Source: Sulfurovum sp.
GTDB taxonomy: Bacteria > Campylobacterota > Campylobacteria > Campylobacterales > Sulfurovaceae
Length of the DNA stretch: 8,833 bases
Assembly: GCA_004377245.1 (NCBI GenBank)
Contig: SOIK01000199.1
Location: forward strand, 1-8,833
Direction: 5' to 3'
Position numbers and translations under genes: made by a program. Under the pieces are notes generated by a model. It saw only the letters and a program-made list of their open reading frames with translations, did not search any database and had not been told where the DNA came from. Below are positions 1 through 6,791 of the stretch, piece by piece. Every line of letters starts with the position of its first letter. Within the stretch, counting starts at the first letter, position 1.

Positions 1-580
1 CATCAACTGCATCATCAAACGCTTTTTTATGTTTTACCACACCCTTAAGTGAAGCATTACCTAAAAATGAACGTCTTGAGGTAACTTCTTCATTTGATAC
101 ACTCTCTTGTGTCTCATTTTTTTGTTCTACATGATTGGTATCTAACTGCTTATCTGAAAAGCTGGACAAAACAAAGTTTGCCTCTTCTATACTCTTTTCT
201 ATATGCTCAAAAAGCATTGACGCTTCATCATAAGAACTCAAATCTATGGTGATAGCCTCTTCACTTGCCAAAGCCAACGAGATCAAATGTTCTACACTCA
301 ACACAGAGACACAAGGTACATTTATCTTAGGAGATATCAATCTCACTTTAGACTCTAAAAAACTAAAGAAGAACTCTGTAGTTGAAAAATCTGACATTGA
401 AAAAGCTTCTGTAGGACATACACCTACACAAGCTGCAGCTTCCACACCTGTAGAAGCCGTAAAACTTGGAAGATTATCAACCAAAGAGATAGAGTCTGGA
501 CAAGTATCTATACATTTTGTACAGTTAGAAAACTTACTTGCAGCTCTAACACAAGAGGCAACATCAAAATGTAAACCCAT
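1..580 (-). CDS. 4Fe-4S ferredoxin-like protein, NapF-like accessory candidate (partial, C-terminus outside window)
   Basis: The reading frame is open from the ATG at 580 to the window edge, giving 193 residues without a stop. The N-terminal part is ferredoxin-like: C20, C23 and C27-Pro form a CxxCxxxCP motif, and C51/C55-Pro form the second half. C10 and C90 are additional cysteines. The second motif lacks the usual leading CxxCxx, so one cluster is more certain than two. There is no N-terminal signal, so the protein is probably cytoplasmic. Residues 168-174 read SRRSFLG, a near-perfect Tat-type motif, but it is internal and no hydrophobic stretch follows it. NapF ferredoxins carry a similar SRR motif at their N-terminus and act in the cytoplasm on the NapA molybdoenzyme. 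By analogy this protein may assist Fe-S loading of the catalytic subunit encoded upstream. The ATG shares one base with the torD stop (TAATG), which implies translational coupling. Residues 105-165 are acidic and linker-like. More ferredoxin modules may follow beyond the edge. Confidence 0.8.
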   Translation of the reverse strand, partial: MGLHFDVASCVRAASKFSNCTKCIDTCPDSISLVDNLPSFTASTGVEAAACVGVCPTEAFSMSDFSTTEFFFSFLESKVRLISPKINVPCVSVLSVEHLISLALASEEAITIDLSSYDEASMLFEHIEKSIEEANFVLSSFSDKQLDTNHVEQKNETQESVSNEEVTSRRSFLGNASLKGVVKHKKAFDDAVD

Positions 581-1239
581 TATTTATCCGCAGCAGGAGT
601 AGTGGCACAATGTTGCGAGAGTTTTTCATTGACATATTCAAAGTCACTTAGTAAAAACTCTAAAGCAAGTTCAGAACCATCGTGGTAGAGTGGTGTACGT
701 GATTCTCTTTTAGCATTGATCAAAAAGAGTGGTGTCCACTCAAGAAGATGCTCTTTTAAGAAAGCTCTTTGTACTTCAAGAAGTTCACAAATACCCTCTT
801 TGTCATCTGCCTCTAACGCTTTTTGAAGTGCAGTACAAAGCATATACATAAACTCTAACTCTACACCAATATGGTCAGCACTTACGACTCTGGCAGAGTC
901 AAGTTCTACACGGAAATCAAGATCATTATAGAGTTCAACTACGGGGTTGTCTCCACCACTCTCTATCATCTGATCATCTCTAGTATAGAAACTCTCATAC
1001 GGCACAAGGTGCATCAAGAAAAGGTTAGTAAAGTCAACATTATAATACTGTTCTATCAACTCACTGTTTGAAAGTTCTTTACGTTTAGACCAGTCTCTAT
1101 AGTTAGGAAAAAATGAAAGTAAAGTCTCATCTTTTTCAATATTCTCCAAAAATGCTTCATCTACTTCTACAAGCATCAATCTTGAGATCAATGCATAAAT
1201 TGCTATACGGTTTTCTATCTCTTGTTTCATTAAATCCAT
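580..1239 (-). CDS. TorD-family molybdoenzyme maturation chaperone
   Basis: This is a 219-residue, largely helical, soluble protein without a signal peptide, which is the usual size for TorD/DmsD chaperones. Recognisable family features are PYESFY at residues 80-85, the ADHIGVELEFM segment at 121-131 (family pattern DHI..EL.FM), and QRAFLKEHLLEW at 157-168. Such chaperones bind the twin-arginine signal of a cognate molybdopterin enzyme and hold it in the cytoplasm until the cofactor is inserted. The likely client is the SRRTFLK-bearing catalytic subunit encoded just upstream. The chosen start has a weak GGAA ribosome site 6 nt upstream; an in-frame ATG three codons later is an alternative. 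The stop overlaps the start of the ferredoxin gene by one base. The gene is separated from the catalytic subunit by 222 nt containing a hairpin array and a candidate promoter, so it may be expressed partly independently. The specific partner is inferred. Confidence 0.88.
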   Translation of the reverse strand: MDLMKQEIENRIAIYALISRLMLVEVDEAFLENIEKDETLLSFFPNYRDWSKRKELSNSELIEQYYNVDFTNLFLMHLVPYESFYTRDDQMIESGGDNPVVELYNDLDFRVELDSARVVSADHIGVELEFMYMLCTALQKALEADDKEGICELLEVQRAFLKEHLLEWTPLFLINAKRESRTPLYHDGSELALEFLLSDFEYVNEKLSQHCATTPAADK

Positions 1240-1275
1240 TATTATTCCACTGTTTCTTTCGTTTTAATTATTGGC

Positions 1276-1284
1276 ACTATACCA
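1276..1284 (-). promoter_or_regulatory. candidate extended -10 promoter for torD
   Basis: On the minus strand the sequence TGGTATAGT forms an extended -10 element (TGn followed by TATAGT) 36 nt before the torD start codon. There is no convincing -35 box, but AT-rich upstream DNA with a weak -35 is common in Campylobacterota. It would give a leader of about 30 nt and let torD and the ferredoxin gene be transcribed separately from the molybdoenzyme genes. This is a pattern match only. Confidence 0.33.
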
Positions 1285-1368
1285 CTTTCAAGATAAATAA
1301 GTAATAAGAAAATTAGTTATCTGGAAAATTGCATAAAAATACTGTGCTGCTAAGAGAAACTTATTAAA

Positions 1369-1447
1369 GCGACAAGTCGCGTGAGCCCTCTGCTGAAGAG
1401 GACACAGCGTCAGCGTAACCTTTGGAGCTTTGCTCTAAAGGTGTCCT
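1369..1447 (-). repeat. GC-rich nested inverted-repeat element (REP-like or structured RNA candidate)
   Basis: This non-coding stretch is about 56% G+C between strongly AT-rich flanks and is built almost entirely of inverted repeats. On the transcribed strand, AGGACAC (1447-1441) pairs perfectly with GTGTCCT (1405-1399). Inside it, CTTTAGAGC (1440-1432) pairs with GCTCCAAAG (1428-1420) around an AAA loop, with one A-C mismatch. A further hairpin, CCTCT/AGAGG (1401-1387), shares three bases with the outer stem, so the two are mutually exclusive. GCGAC/GTCGC (1380-1369) closes the array. Two tandem CAGCGT units (plus strand 1405-1416) lie in the unpaired part. It sits between the molybdoenzyme stop and torD. 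It could be a dispersed intergenic palindrome, an RNA processing or stability element, or a weak attenuator. No strong T-tract follows. Confidence 0.6.
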
Positions 1448-1472
1448 ATATCAAGTAAGTTCTACTTGATAT
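1448..1472 (-). other. perfect hairpin overlapping the stop codon of the catalytic subunit gene
   Basis: The arms ATATCAAGTA and TACTTGATAT are perfectly complementary over 10 bp around a 5-nt loop. The TAG stop at 1464-1462 lies at the junction of arm and loop, so the stem forms at the very 3' end of the coding region. No T-tract follows, so it is a poor intrinsic terminator. An mRNA 3'-end protection or processing role is more plausible. It abuts the GC-rich array without a gap. Confidence 0.6.
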
Positions 1473-4400
1473 TTACTGAATACGCTTTATGAGACAATGG
1501 CACAGCTGGACGTTTAATGTGCTTAGGACGTCTTAATGTATCACTGCTATCAAGTGGACGAGTCAATTTATCTCTCCATGCTTGATAAACTTTCATATTG
1601 TTTTCATAATTCACATAAATGTCACCAATTTGGTCATCTTTACTTGCAAGCTCCATACTAACTTTTTGGTGCCATGCATGGTTACCTGCAATTGGATCCG
1701 GGTGTGAAGGAGCCACAGCATTTTGCCATGAACCACTCAGACCATCCCACCAGATGTTATCGAGGTCTTTGTTGTACTCTTTAAACTGCCATGAGTCTTT
1801 GTTCTCATTCATACCATCATCGATACCTTGTGTTGGTTTGAGTGTACCCTCTTTACCATCCATAGTCATCTCATACAATGGTGCACCAACACCCATGATA
1901 CCGAGCTTATGCTCAAATCCTGGAATATCTATTGCATTTTTAAGTTTCCATCTACCTGCGTGGTGAGAACAAGCTAAAACACCTGGCATTGTACCTTCAG
2001 TTGGTACAGCCATAGCGATGAAGTAACCTGACTCAAGACCTGAGACTGTATCTGAGATAGTTACTTTAACAGCATCTCCTCTTTTGATACCAAGTCTCTT
2101 CGCATCTTCAGTATAGATCCACACTGGGTTATGGTTTTGAGAGATCTCCATAAGGTGTTTAGAGTTTACTGAACGTGTATGAATATTGTATGGCAATCTA
2201 AATACTGTATTCAATGCGAAATCATTCTCTTTTTCCATAAAGTCATGGTGTACTTGTGTCACCAAGTGCGTCATTTTCTTTCTGTCTTCTTTGTTTGTCG
2301 GATAGATAGGTATAGCATACTCAGGCCATTTCCACTCTTTAAACCACTCACAATAGAACTCAAGTTTCTTAGAAAGTGTATGGAACCCTTGCATAAGCTC
2401 ACCATCAATTTCAATACCGATCGCTTTTTTCTCACCATGTTCATGCTCGACAAGGAGTGTACCAAATTGGTCTTTTTCTACTTCACTTTCATGATATTCA
2501 TGACCATGAGAAATATAAGTATCACCTACTTTCTTAAGTGGTCTCTCTTGTGGTTTGAAGATGTTATCTTCTTCCAACCATGTACCTCTGTCTCTCATCA
2601 TCTCATAGTTAGGATACTTAGAGTCAGGATAAGCTGCTTTTGCTGCTTTTTTAAGGTTAGGAAGCTTGTCAAATGCTGCTTGATACCACTCAGGGATCGT
2701 TACGGCTCTTGTAGGATCTTCTTTAGAAGCCCAGTACTTTCTAACACCTAATGAACCATCTGGATCCACGTAATGCGTCATCATATTAGCCCAGAATTCT
2801 ACTTCTTCCCAAACTTCACCAAGACCTGCTTTAATGTGTGCTTCAAGTGTTGCTCTTGTTGGATCTTTTGGTTTCCAACCCATTTTTTCAAGTGCAACTC
2901 TAAGTGCAGGGTTTCTGAAACTTAACCATCTTGATGGTTGTGTTGCTTCAGAATGTTGATCATGTCTCTCACCTGCAAGACCTACAGGAAGGATAAAGTC
3001 ACAATACCAGTTTGTCTCAGACCATGTTGGTGAGAGGTTAAATGACATTTCAATTTTATCTTCTCTTTTGAGTGCTTCGATCCATCTAAATCCGTCTGGG
3101 TTGATCCATACCGGGTTATACATACGAGGGATCCAAACAGCCAATTTCTCAGGAACTTTAAGTCCTTTAGAGTTCCACTTGTTTCTCCACTCATCATCTA
3201 AAAGGAGGTGAGGCATGATATGACTCATCTCATAAGAACTTAGTGGATACTCTGGTGGCCAAGCGATTTCATTCCATACATCTACTTTTGGTGGTCTTTC
3301 TCCTGCTTGTGCAGCTGCATCACCTTTACCGTTGACAGAGATAACATGCCAGTGGTGTAAGCCTACACCACCTTTATCACCAGCCATTGCTCCACGAAGA
3401 ACAAATGGTAAGAATCCTGCTCTCGCGATCATCCATCCACCTTTATGACCGATCGATCCTGCTCTCCAGATATATGTTGCCACTCTAGCACCTGCATCGA
3501 TGAACATATCATAAAGTTTCTCTACGATTCTTTTCTCAATACGACACTCTTCAGCCACAAAGTCAAGTGTATAAGGACTATACATCTCAGCGATCATCGT
3601 AATGAAATCTTCATATGTGTCACCCTGTGGCACAGATTTGATATACTTTCTCTCTACAAGGTATGCTAGATACTCTTTGTCTGCCATAAGTCTATCCCAG
3701 TTCACCCAGTTTTTCACAAATTCGTGATTCACCAAGTCTTCACCGTTTAGACCTTTTTCATTCAAGATTCTGTTTGCAAGGTAGAGATAGAGTGCTGTCT
3801 CGGTCCCTGGCCAACAAGGTACCCATAGGTCTGCCATACCAGCAGAGTTAGAGAGTCTTGGATCCATAACAACAAGTTTTGCACCTTTTTTACGTGCATC
3901 AGCGATACGACCCGCTGCCTGTTGGAAATAGTGACCTGCATCTGCTGCGTGAGAAGACTGAAGGAAGATCAACTTCGCATTAGACCAATCCGGAGAGTTT
4001 CTATCATCGTTTGACCACTGGATCGTACCTTGTCTCGCACCTGCAGAACAGATGTTTGTATGAGAATCATACCCATCAAGCCCCATAGAGTGTGGTACAC
4101 GGTGACCGAAACCATTTTCGTTTGGACGACCTACGTGGTACATGATCGATTTCTTAGAAATTTCATCACCTTTTTTAAGTGTATCGTGCATTTTCTGCCC
4201 GATCTCTTTCATCGCTTCATCCCAAGTCGTTCTTACCCATTTACCTTCACCTCTTTTAGAACCTGGAGCTCTTTTAAGTGGGAAAGGGATTCTATCTGGA
4301 TCGTACATTTGTGACTGAGTCGCATAACCCTTAGCACAGTTTCTACCACGGCTACCTGCATGAAGCGGGTTACCCATGTATTTACGTACTGCAAGTTGTC

Positions 4401-4806
4401 CACCTGCTTTATATGTAGAAAGGTCAACCCATGCAGTTAGACCACATGATGCTTCACAGTTTGAACAAGATGTAGGTACAAGCATATATTCAGTAGCTTT
4501 GATCCCCTCAGGGTTCTCTGCACTCTCTACACCGTTTCTACCTGTTCCACCTCTTTTCCAGTCATTTCCATCTAGCTCAGTAAAGCTATCCCACTCTTCA
4601 AGTGGCGGATAGAATGAAAGTGTCTTAGGTGTAGGGGTAAACTTGCTGTCTGCAACAGCCGGTGTATCCGCTACAGTTTTAAATACACCTGCAGCAAGTG
4701 TTGCACCTGCTACAGAGTACGCTGTACCTTTAAGGAAGGTTCTTCTACTCTCTACAAATTTTCCTTCTTGAAAAGTAGTTTCTTCATTATTCATTGATTT
4801 TGTCAT
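1462..4806 (-). CDS. Tat-exported molybdopterin oxidoreductase catalytic subunit (PsrA/SreA/SoeA-like, CISM family)
   Basis: This 1114-residue protein begins with a twin-arginine signal: SRRTFLK at residues 20-26, a hydrophobic stretch at about 28-43, and a possible AVA cleavage site near 52. It is therefore predicted to fold in the cytoplasm and act in the periplasm. C114, C117, C121 and C157 (CxxCxxxC, then NCAKG) bind one [4Fe-4S] cluster, and K159 is the usual residue between cluster and pterin. C253 in NICSAGAR is the probable Mo ligand, as in the polysulfide, thiosulfate and tetrathionate branch. The C-terminal dinucleotide-binding domain covers about 860-1080. It is far longer than typical PsrA (about 750 aa), with extra sequence at about 637-800 that includes a His/acid-rich stretch. 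The start follows AAGGAG by 7 nt. It lies last in a B-C-A gene order, as in ttr operons, but I do not see specific TtrA similarity. The substrate is unresolved: polysulfide/sulfur reduction or sulfite/sulfur oxidation. Confidence 0.9.
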   Translation of the reverse strand: MTKSMNNEETTFQEGKFVESRRTFLKGTAYSVAGATLAAGVFKTVADTPAVADSKFTPTPKTLSFYPPLEEWDSFTELDGNDWKRGGTGRNGVESAENPEGIKATEYMLVPTSCSNCEASCGLTAWVDLSTYKAGGQLAVRKYMGNPLHAGSRGRNCAKGYATQSQMYDPDRIPFPLKRAPGSKRGEGKWVRTTWDEAMKEIGQKMHDTLKKGDEISKKSIMYHVGRPNENGFGHRVPHSMGLDGYDSHTNICSAGARQGTIQWSNDDRNSPDWSNAKLIFLQSSHAADAGHYFQQAAGRIADARKKGAKLVVMDPRLSNSAGMADLWVPCWPGTETALYLYLANRILNEKGLNGEDLVNHEFVKNWVNWDRLMADKEYLAYLVERKYIKSVPQGDTYEDFITMIAEMYSPYTLDFVAEECRIEKRIVEKLYDMFIDAGARVATYIWRAGSIGHKGGWMIARAGFLPFVLRGAMAGDKGGVGLHHWHVISVNGKGDAAAQAGERPPKVDVWNEIAWPPEYPLSSYEMSHIMPHLLLDDEWRNKWNSKGLKVPEKLAVWIPRMYNPVWINPDGFRWIEALKREDKIEMSFNLSPTWSETNWYCDFILPVGLAGERHDQHSEATQPSRWLSFRNPALRVALEKMGWKPKDPTRATLEAHIKAGLGEVWEEVEFWANMMTHYVDPDGSLGVRKYWASKEDPTRAVTIPEWYQAAFDKLPNLKKAAKAAYPDSKYPNYEMMRDRGTWLEEDNIFKPQERPLKKVGDTYISHGHEYHESEVEKDQFGTLLVEHEHGEKKAIGIEIDGELMQGFHTLSKKLEFYCEWFKEWKWPEYAIPIYPTNKEDRKKMTHLVTQVHHDFMEKENDFALNTVFRLPYNIHTRSVNSKHLMEISQNHNPVWIYTEDAKRLGIKRGDAVKVTISDTVSGLESGYFIAMAVPTEGTMPGVLACSHHAGRWKLKNAIDIPGFEHKLGIMGVGAPLYEMTMDGKEGTLKPTQGIDDGMNENKDSWQFKEYNKDLDNIWWDGLSGSWQNAVAPSHPDPIAGNHAWHQKVSMELASKDDQIGDIYVNYENNMKVYQAWRDKLTRPLDSSDTLRRPKHIKRPAVPLSHKAYSVNIK

Positions 4807-4813
4807 ACATATA

Positions 4814-4819
4814 CTCCTT
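4814..4819 (-). promoter_or_regulatory. ribosome binding site AAGGAG fused to the nrfD stop codon
   Basis: The minus strand reads TTAAGGAG, so the TAA stop of the membrane subunit (4820-4818) shares two bases with the AAGGAG site. The site lies 7 nt before the catalytic subunit ATG at 4806. Ribosomes ending nrfD are thus placed on the next start, which suggests coupled synthesis. It supports the ATG at 4806 over the in-frame ATG four codons later. Confidence 0.7.
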
Positions 4820-5765
4820 AACTCAACGGTAGCATTTGTGGAATTTTAAGCCATACATCTTTTGCAAGATATAGCCCTACCAATGCTAAAATAGCTGCAA
4901 ATCTAAGCAGCGTTTTATTCTCACTCTTCATGTTGCTTACAGCCAGGAAGAATGGAATGATAAATCCAAGAACCATACCAAACCAGAACTCTACATTATA
5001 CGAACCACCTGAGTGAACGAATGCCAGTGTAGCCTCTGCTTCAGCTGATTTGAATGAGAAGAAATACTCACCCATATACATCATGAAACTAAAGAATGTG
5101 GCGATCGCTAAAATAAGTGCCAGATCTCTTCTAGTCTCTTTACTCCAAGAATCAGATACCAAGATAAGTGCCGATGAACCAGCCAATAGTGCTGCCCACA
5201 TCATTTGCATTACCTCTGCCGGTGCTTGCCATAACTCTCTCGCACTTGACTCAGCCATAATGATCGCTGTATAGAGTGTCACTGGAATCGCTAGGAAAAC
5301 AACAAATGGGAAGATTTTCTCATAAAAACCACTGATCCCTCTTACTGATTTTCCAACAGCACAGTGCTTTCTGAAGTCAGGGAATGCATCAAATCCACCG
5401 ATAAGCATCATCACTGTTACAAGTCCTGTAAAGAGTGAAGCCATCCATGCACCTACGGTGATCGCTGAAGTCCAGTTCGGGTGCAAGAAGATGTTGATCA
5501 TTCTATACGGTTGGTGAAGATCCACCAAAGTAAAGAGTAAGAACACATTCAAAGCGATGAATGAGATAAGAGGCATGATCCATCTAAGGTTCGGCATCTC
5601 CTCTTTTTTATGTCTATAGAGTAAGAATGCTCCTACCAGGATAACACCAGTACCGATGCTTTTAGCCCACATATTCAGTGTGATCATCCAACCCCAGATA
5701 ATACCTGGAAGTGCAACGTCCAGTGTTACAATTGCTTGTGTTGCATGTATTGTATTTTCTACCAT
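4818..5765 (-). CDS. nrfD: NrfD/PsrC-family integral membrane anchor subunit
   Basis: This 315-residue, very hydrophobic protein has about eight predicted membrane segments (roughly 17-50, 61-82, 100-122, 150-172, 187-204, 213-233, 258-276 and 287-303). That agrees with the eight-helix PsrC/NrfD fold. The segment around LVDLHQPYRMINIF (80-93) is characteristic of the family. Such subunits anchor the enzyme and carry the quinone site, passing electrons between menaquinone and the Fe-S subunit without haem. I chose the ATG at 5765: it follows GGGAGG with 8-nt spacing and lies one base after the stop of the upstream gene. A longer frame starting at 5801 would overlap that gene by 35 nt and adds a charged, unlikely N-terminus. 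The position between the Fe-S and Mo subunit genes fixes its role. The family call is firm; the quinone reaction direction is not known. Confidence 0.92.
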   Translation of the reverse strand: MVENTIHATQAIVTLDVALPGIIWGWMITLNMWAKSIGTGVILVGAFLLYRHKKEEMPNLRWIMPLISFIALNVFLLFTLVDLHQPYRMINIFLHPNWTSAITVGAWMASLFTGLVTVMMLIGGFDAFPDFRKHCAVGKSVRGISGFYEKIFPFVVFLAIPVTLYTAIIMAESSARELWQAPAEVMQMMWAALLAGSSALILVSDSWSKETRRDLALILAIATFFSFMMYMGEYFFSFKSAEAEATLAFVHSGGSYNVEFWFGMVLGFIIPFFLAVSNMKSENKTLLRFAAILALVGLYLAKDVWLKIPQMLPLS

Positions 5766-5766
5766 C

Positions 5767-6522
5767 TTAGTGACCTCCCTCTTGCTCATGTGACTCAGCA
5801 TCTGTTGCTGACTCGATCAAACTTTTATTATCTAACTTTCCATGCCCTGTAAACGGAGCTAAAAATCTATCTAAAACACCGTGGTTTTTATCGCCTACAG
5901 CCTCAAGATGTGTAATATTGGTAAAGAGACTATACCCTTCGATTCTCTGATGTGCCAGAGGATCAAGTGTATAGGTACCTCCACCAACATAATAGTGTTT
6001 AGGATTTGTATGTTTTTCAGGTTTTCTTACTTGAATACCACCTTGATGCCCCATGATGTATTGTGAAATGTGACTTGTGTCATCTTCCACATCACCAAAG
6101 ATGTTCGCTTCAACAGGACAGGCAACCACACACGCTGGCATCATACCACTCTCGATACGGTGTGCACAATACGTACATTTGTCTGCTGTGTTTGTCTCTG
6201 GATCCATGTAGATCGCACCATAAGGACAAGCCATCATACAACCTGCACAACCGATACATCTTTCATTATCAACATTCACAATACCATTTTCCAAATAGTG
6301 CAATGCAGATACAGGACAGATACGCTCACATGGTGCGTTCTCACAGTGGTTACAACGTAATGGTGTAAAAGATCTTGATGCATCCGGGAATGTCCCGATA
6401 TCAATATATTTTACACGTAAACGCCAAGAGCTAAGTGGTACTTCATTTTCCACTTTACAAGCGATTTCACAACCTTTACAACCCATACACAGGTTAAGGT
6501 CGACTAAGAAACCTAATTTCAT
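5767..6522 (-). CDS. four-cluster 4Fe-4S electron-transfer subunit (PsrB/DmsB-like)
   Basis: The 251-residue protein has sixteen cysteines in the classical four-cluster arrangement: C12/15/18/22, C57/60/65/69, C89/92/95/99 and C116/119/131/135. These make four [4Fe-4S] clusters that wire the molybdopterin subunit to the membrane anchor. There is no signal peptide, so it is presumably exported by hitch-hiking with the Tat-targeted catalytic subunit. The first about 150 residues are the conserved ferredoxin module. The last 100 form a longer tail than in compact PsrB proteins (near 190 aa), ending in an acidic, His-containing segment; this tail may contact the membrane subunit. The start follows a strong AAGGAGG site with 4-nt spacing. 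It is the first gene of the molybdoenzyme group, preceded by a 269-nt AT-rich control region, and its stop is one base from the nrfD start. Confidence 0.93.
   Translation of the reverse strand: MKLGFLVDLNLCMGCKGCEIACKVENEVPLSSWRLRVKYIDIGTFPDASRSFTPLRCNHCENAPCERICPVSALHYLENGIVNVDNERCIGCAGCMMACPYGAIYMDPETNTADKCTYCAHRIESGMMPACVVACPVEANIFGDVEDDTSHISQYIMGHQGGIQVRKPEKHTNPKHYYVGGGTYTLDPLAHQRIEGYSLFTNITHLEAVGDKNHGVLDRFLAPFTGHGKLDNKSLIESATDAESHEQEGGH
5774..5779 (-). promoter_or_regulatory. ribosome binding site GGGAGG deciding the nrfD start
   Basis: GGGAGG on the minus strand lies inside the last codons of the Fe-S subunit gene, 8 nt before the ATG at 5765. The alternative ATG at 5801 has no comparable site. 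This supports the shorter, 315-residue membrane protein. Confidence 0.7.
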
Positions 6523-6530
6523 ACTTCCTC

Positions 6531-6549
6531 CTTGATATTAATTCTCATT
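6531..6549 (-). promoter_or_regulatory. Fur-box-like sequence next to the ribosome site of the Fe-S subunit gene
   Basis: The minus strand reads AATGAGAATTAATATCAAG. Against the 7-1-7 Fur pattern TGATAATNATTATCA, the core at 6533-6547 matches 12 of 14 positions. It touches the AAGGAGG ribosome site, a position where a bound repressor could block transcription. AT-rich DNA makes chance matches common, so this is a candidate only. Confidence 0.3.
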
Positions 6550-6591
6550 ATTTTACCTATTTTGTTTAATAAGTTTTTTTAATACGTCTAA

Positions 6592-6619
6592 ATTGTATTG
6601 TATAAACTGTTAACTTCAA
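6592..6619 (-). promoter_or_regulatory. candidate sigma-70 promoter for the molybdoenzyme genes
   Basis: TTGAAG (6619-6614) and TACAAT (6597-6592) are separated by 16 nt, giving 4/6 and 5/6 matches to the -35 and -10 consensus. A second overlapping TACAAT lies at 6602-6597. Transcription would start near 6585 with a leader of about 60 nt. It is the best-formed promoter in the gap upstream of the Fe-S subunit. Confidence 0.45.
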
Positions 6620-6690
6620 ATTATTTTTCTGAGAAATGTTGTTTTTTACACAATAATGAGTAAAAAAGAGTAATTTTGTTTAGAATTAAA

Positions 6691-6712
6691 ATTATACTTC
6701 AATCATTCTCAT
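6691..6712 (-). promoter_or_regulatory. second candidate promoter: perfect TATAAT with adjacent ATGAGAATGATT half-site
   Basis: A perfect TATAAT -10 lies at 6696-6691 without a clear -35. Directly upstream, ATGAGAATGATT (6712-6701) resembles half of a Fur box and shares ATGAGAAT with the site at 6548-6541. Use of this promoter would give a long leader of about 160 nt. An AT-only inverted repeat with 7-bp arms (TAATTTT/AAAATTA, 6671-6694) overlaps the -10 and may just reflect composition. Confidence 0.3.
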
Positions 6713-6744
6713 AGCTCTGATAAAAGAAATGAATGTTTTAGTCT

Positions 6745-6780
6745 AAAAAGCTGTCAGTATCACCCTTATTCAGGATGATA
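6745..6780 (-). terminator. weak candidate intrinsic terminator after the DUF302 gene
   Basis: TATCATCC (6780-6773) and GGGTGATA (6765-6758) form an 8-bp stem with one G-U pair and a 7-nt loop, 11 nt after the stop of the DUF302 gene. A run of five Ts (6749-6745) follows, but 8 nt after the stem, so the geometry is poor. It would separate the periplasmic protein genes from the molybdoenzyme genes; read-through is likely. Confidence 0.35.
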
Positions 6781-6791
6781 TGACCAATAGA

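Noticed and set aside
246..602. Plus-strand open frame of 118 codons
   Set aside because: It lies opposite the ferredoxin-like gene, whose minus-strand frame has clear cysteine motifs and a coupled start. The plus-strand translation shows no recognisable domain.
1272..1290. TGGCAC on the plus strand as a sigma-54 promoter
   Set aside because: The matching TTGC -12 element is missing and no plus-strand gene lies downstream.
1369..1472. Hairpin array as a standard intrinsic terminator or a CRISPR fragment
   Set aside because: No T-tract of useful length follows the stems, and only two hexamer units repeat, with no regular repeat-spacer pattern.
2179..2751. Plus-strand open frame of 190 codons inside the catalytic subunit gene
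   Set aside because: It is antisense to a well-supported molybdoenzyme coding frame. Its composition (Cys/Phe/Arg-rich) is typical of a shadow frame.
5766..5801. Longer N-terminus for the membrane anchor starting at 5801
   Set aside because: It overlaps the Fe-S subunit gene by 35 nt, lacks a ribosome site and adds charged residues. The ATG at 5765 has GGGAGG at 8 nt.
1462..6522. Naming the complex tetrathionate reductase (ttrBCA) from gene order and subunit lengths
   Set aside because: The B-C-A order and large catalytic subunit fit, but the sequence around the clusters and active site does not look specifically TtrA-like, and the Fe-S subunit lacks the signal sequence I recall for TtrB. 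The substrate is left open.
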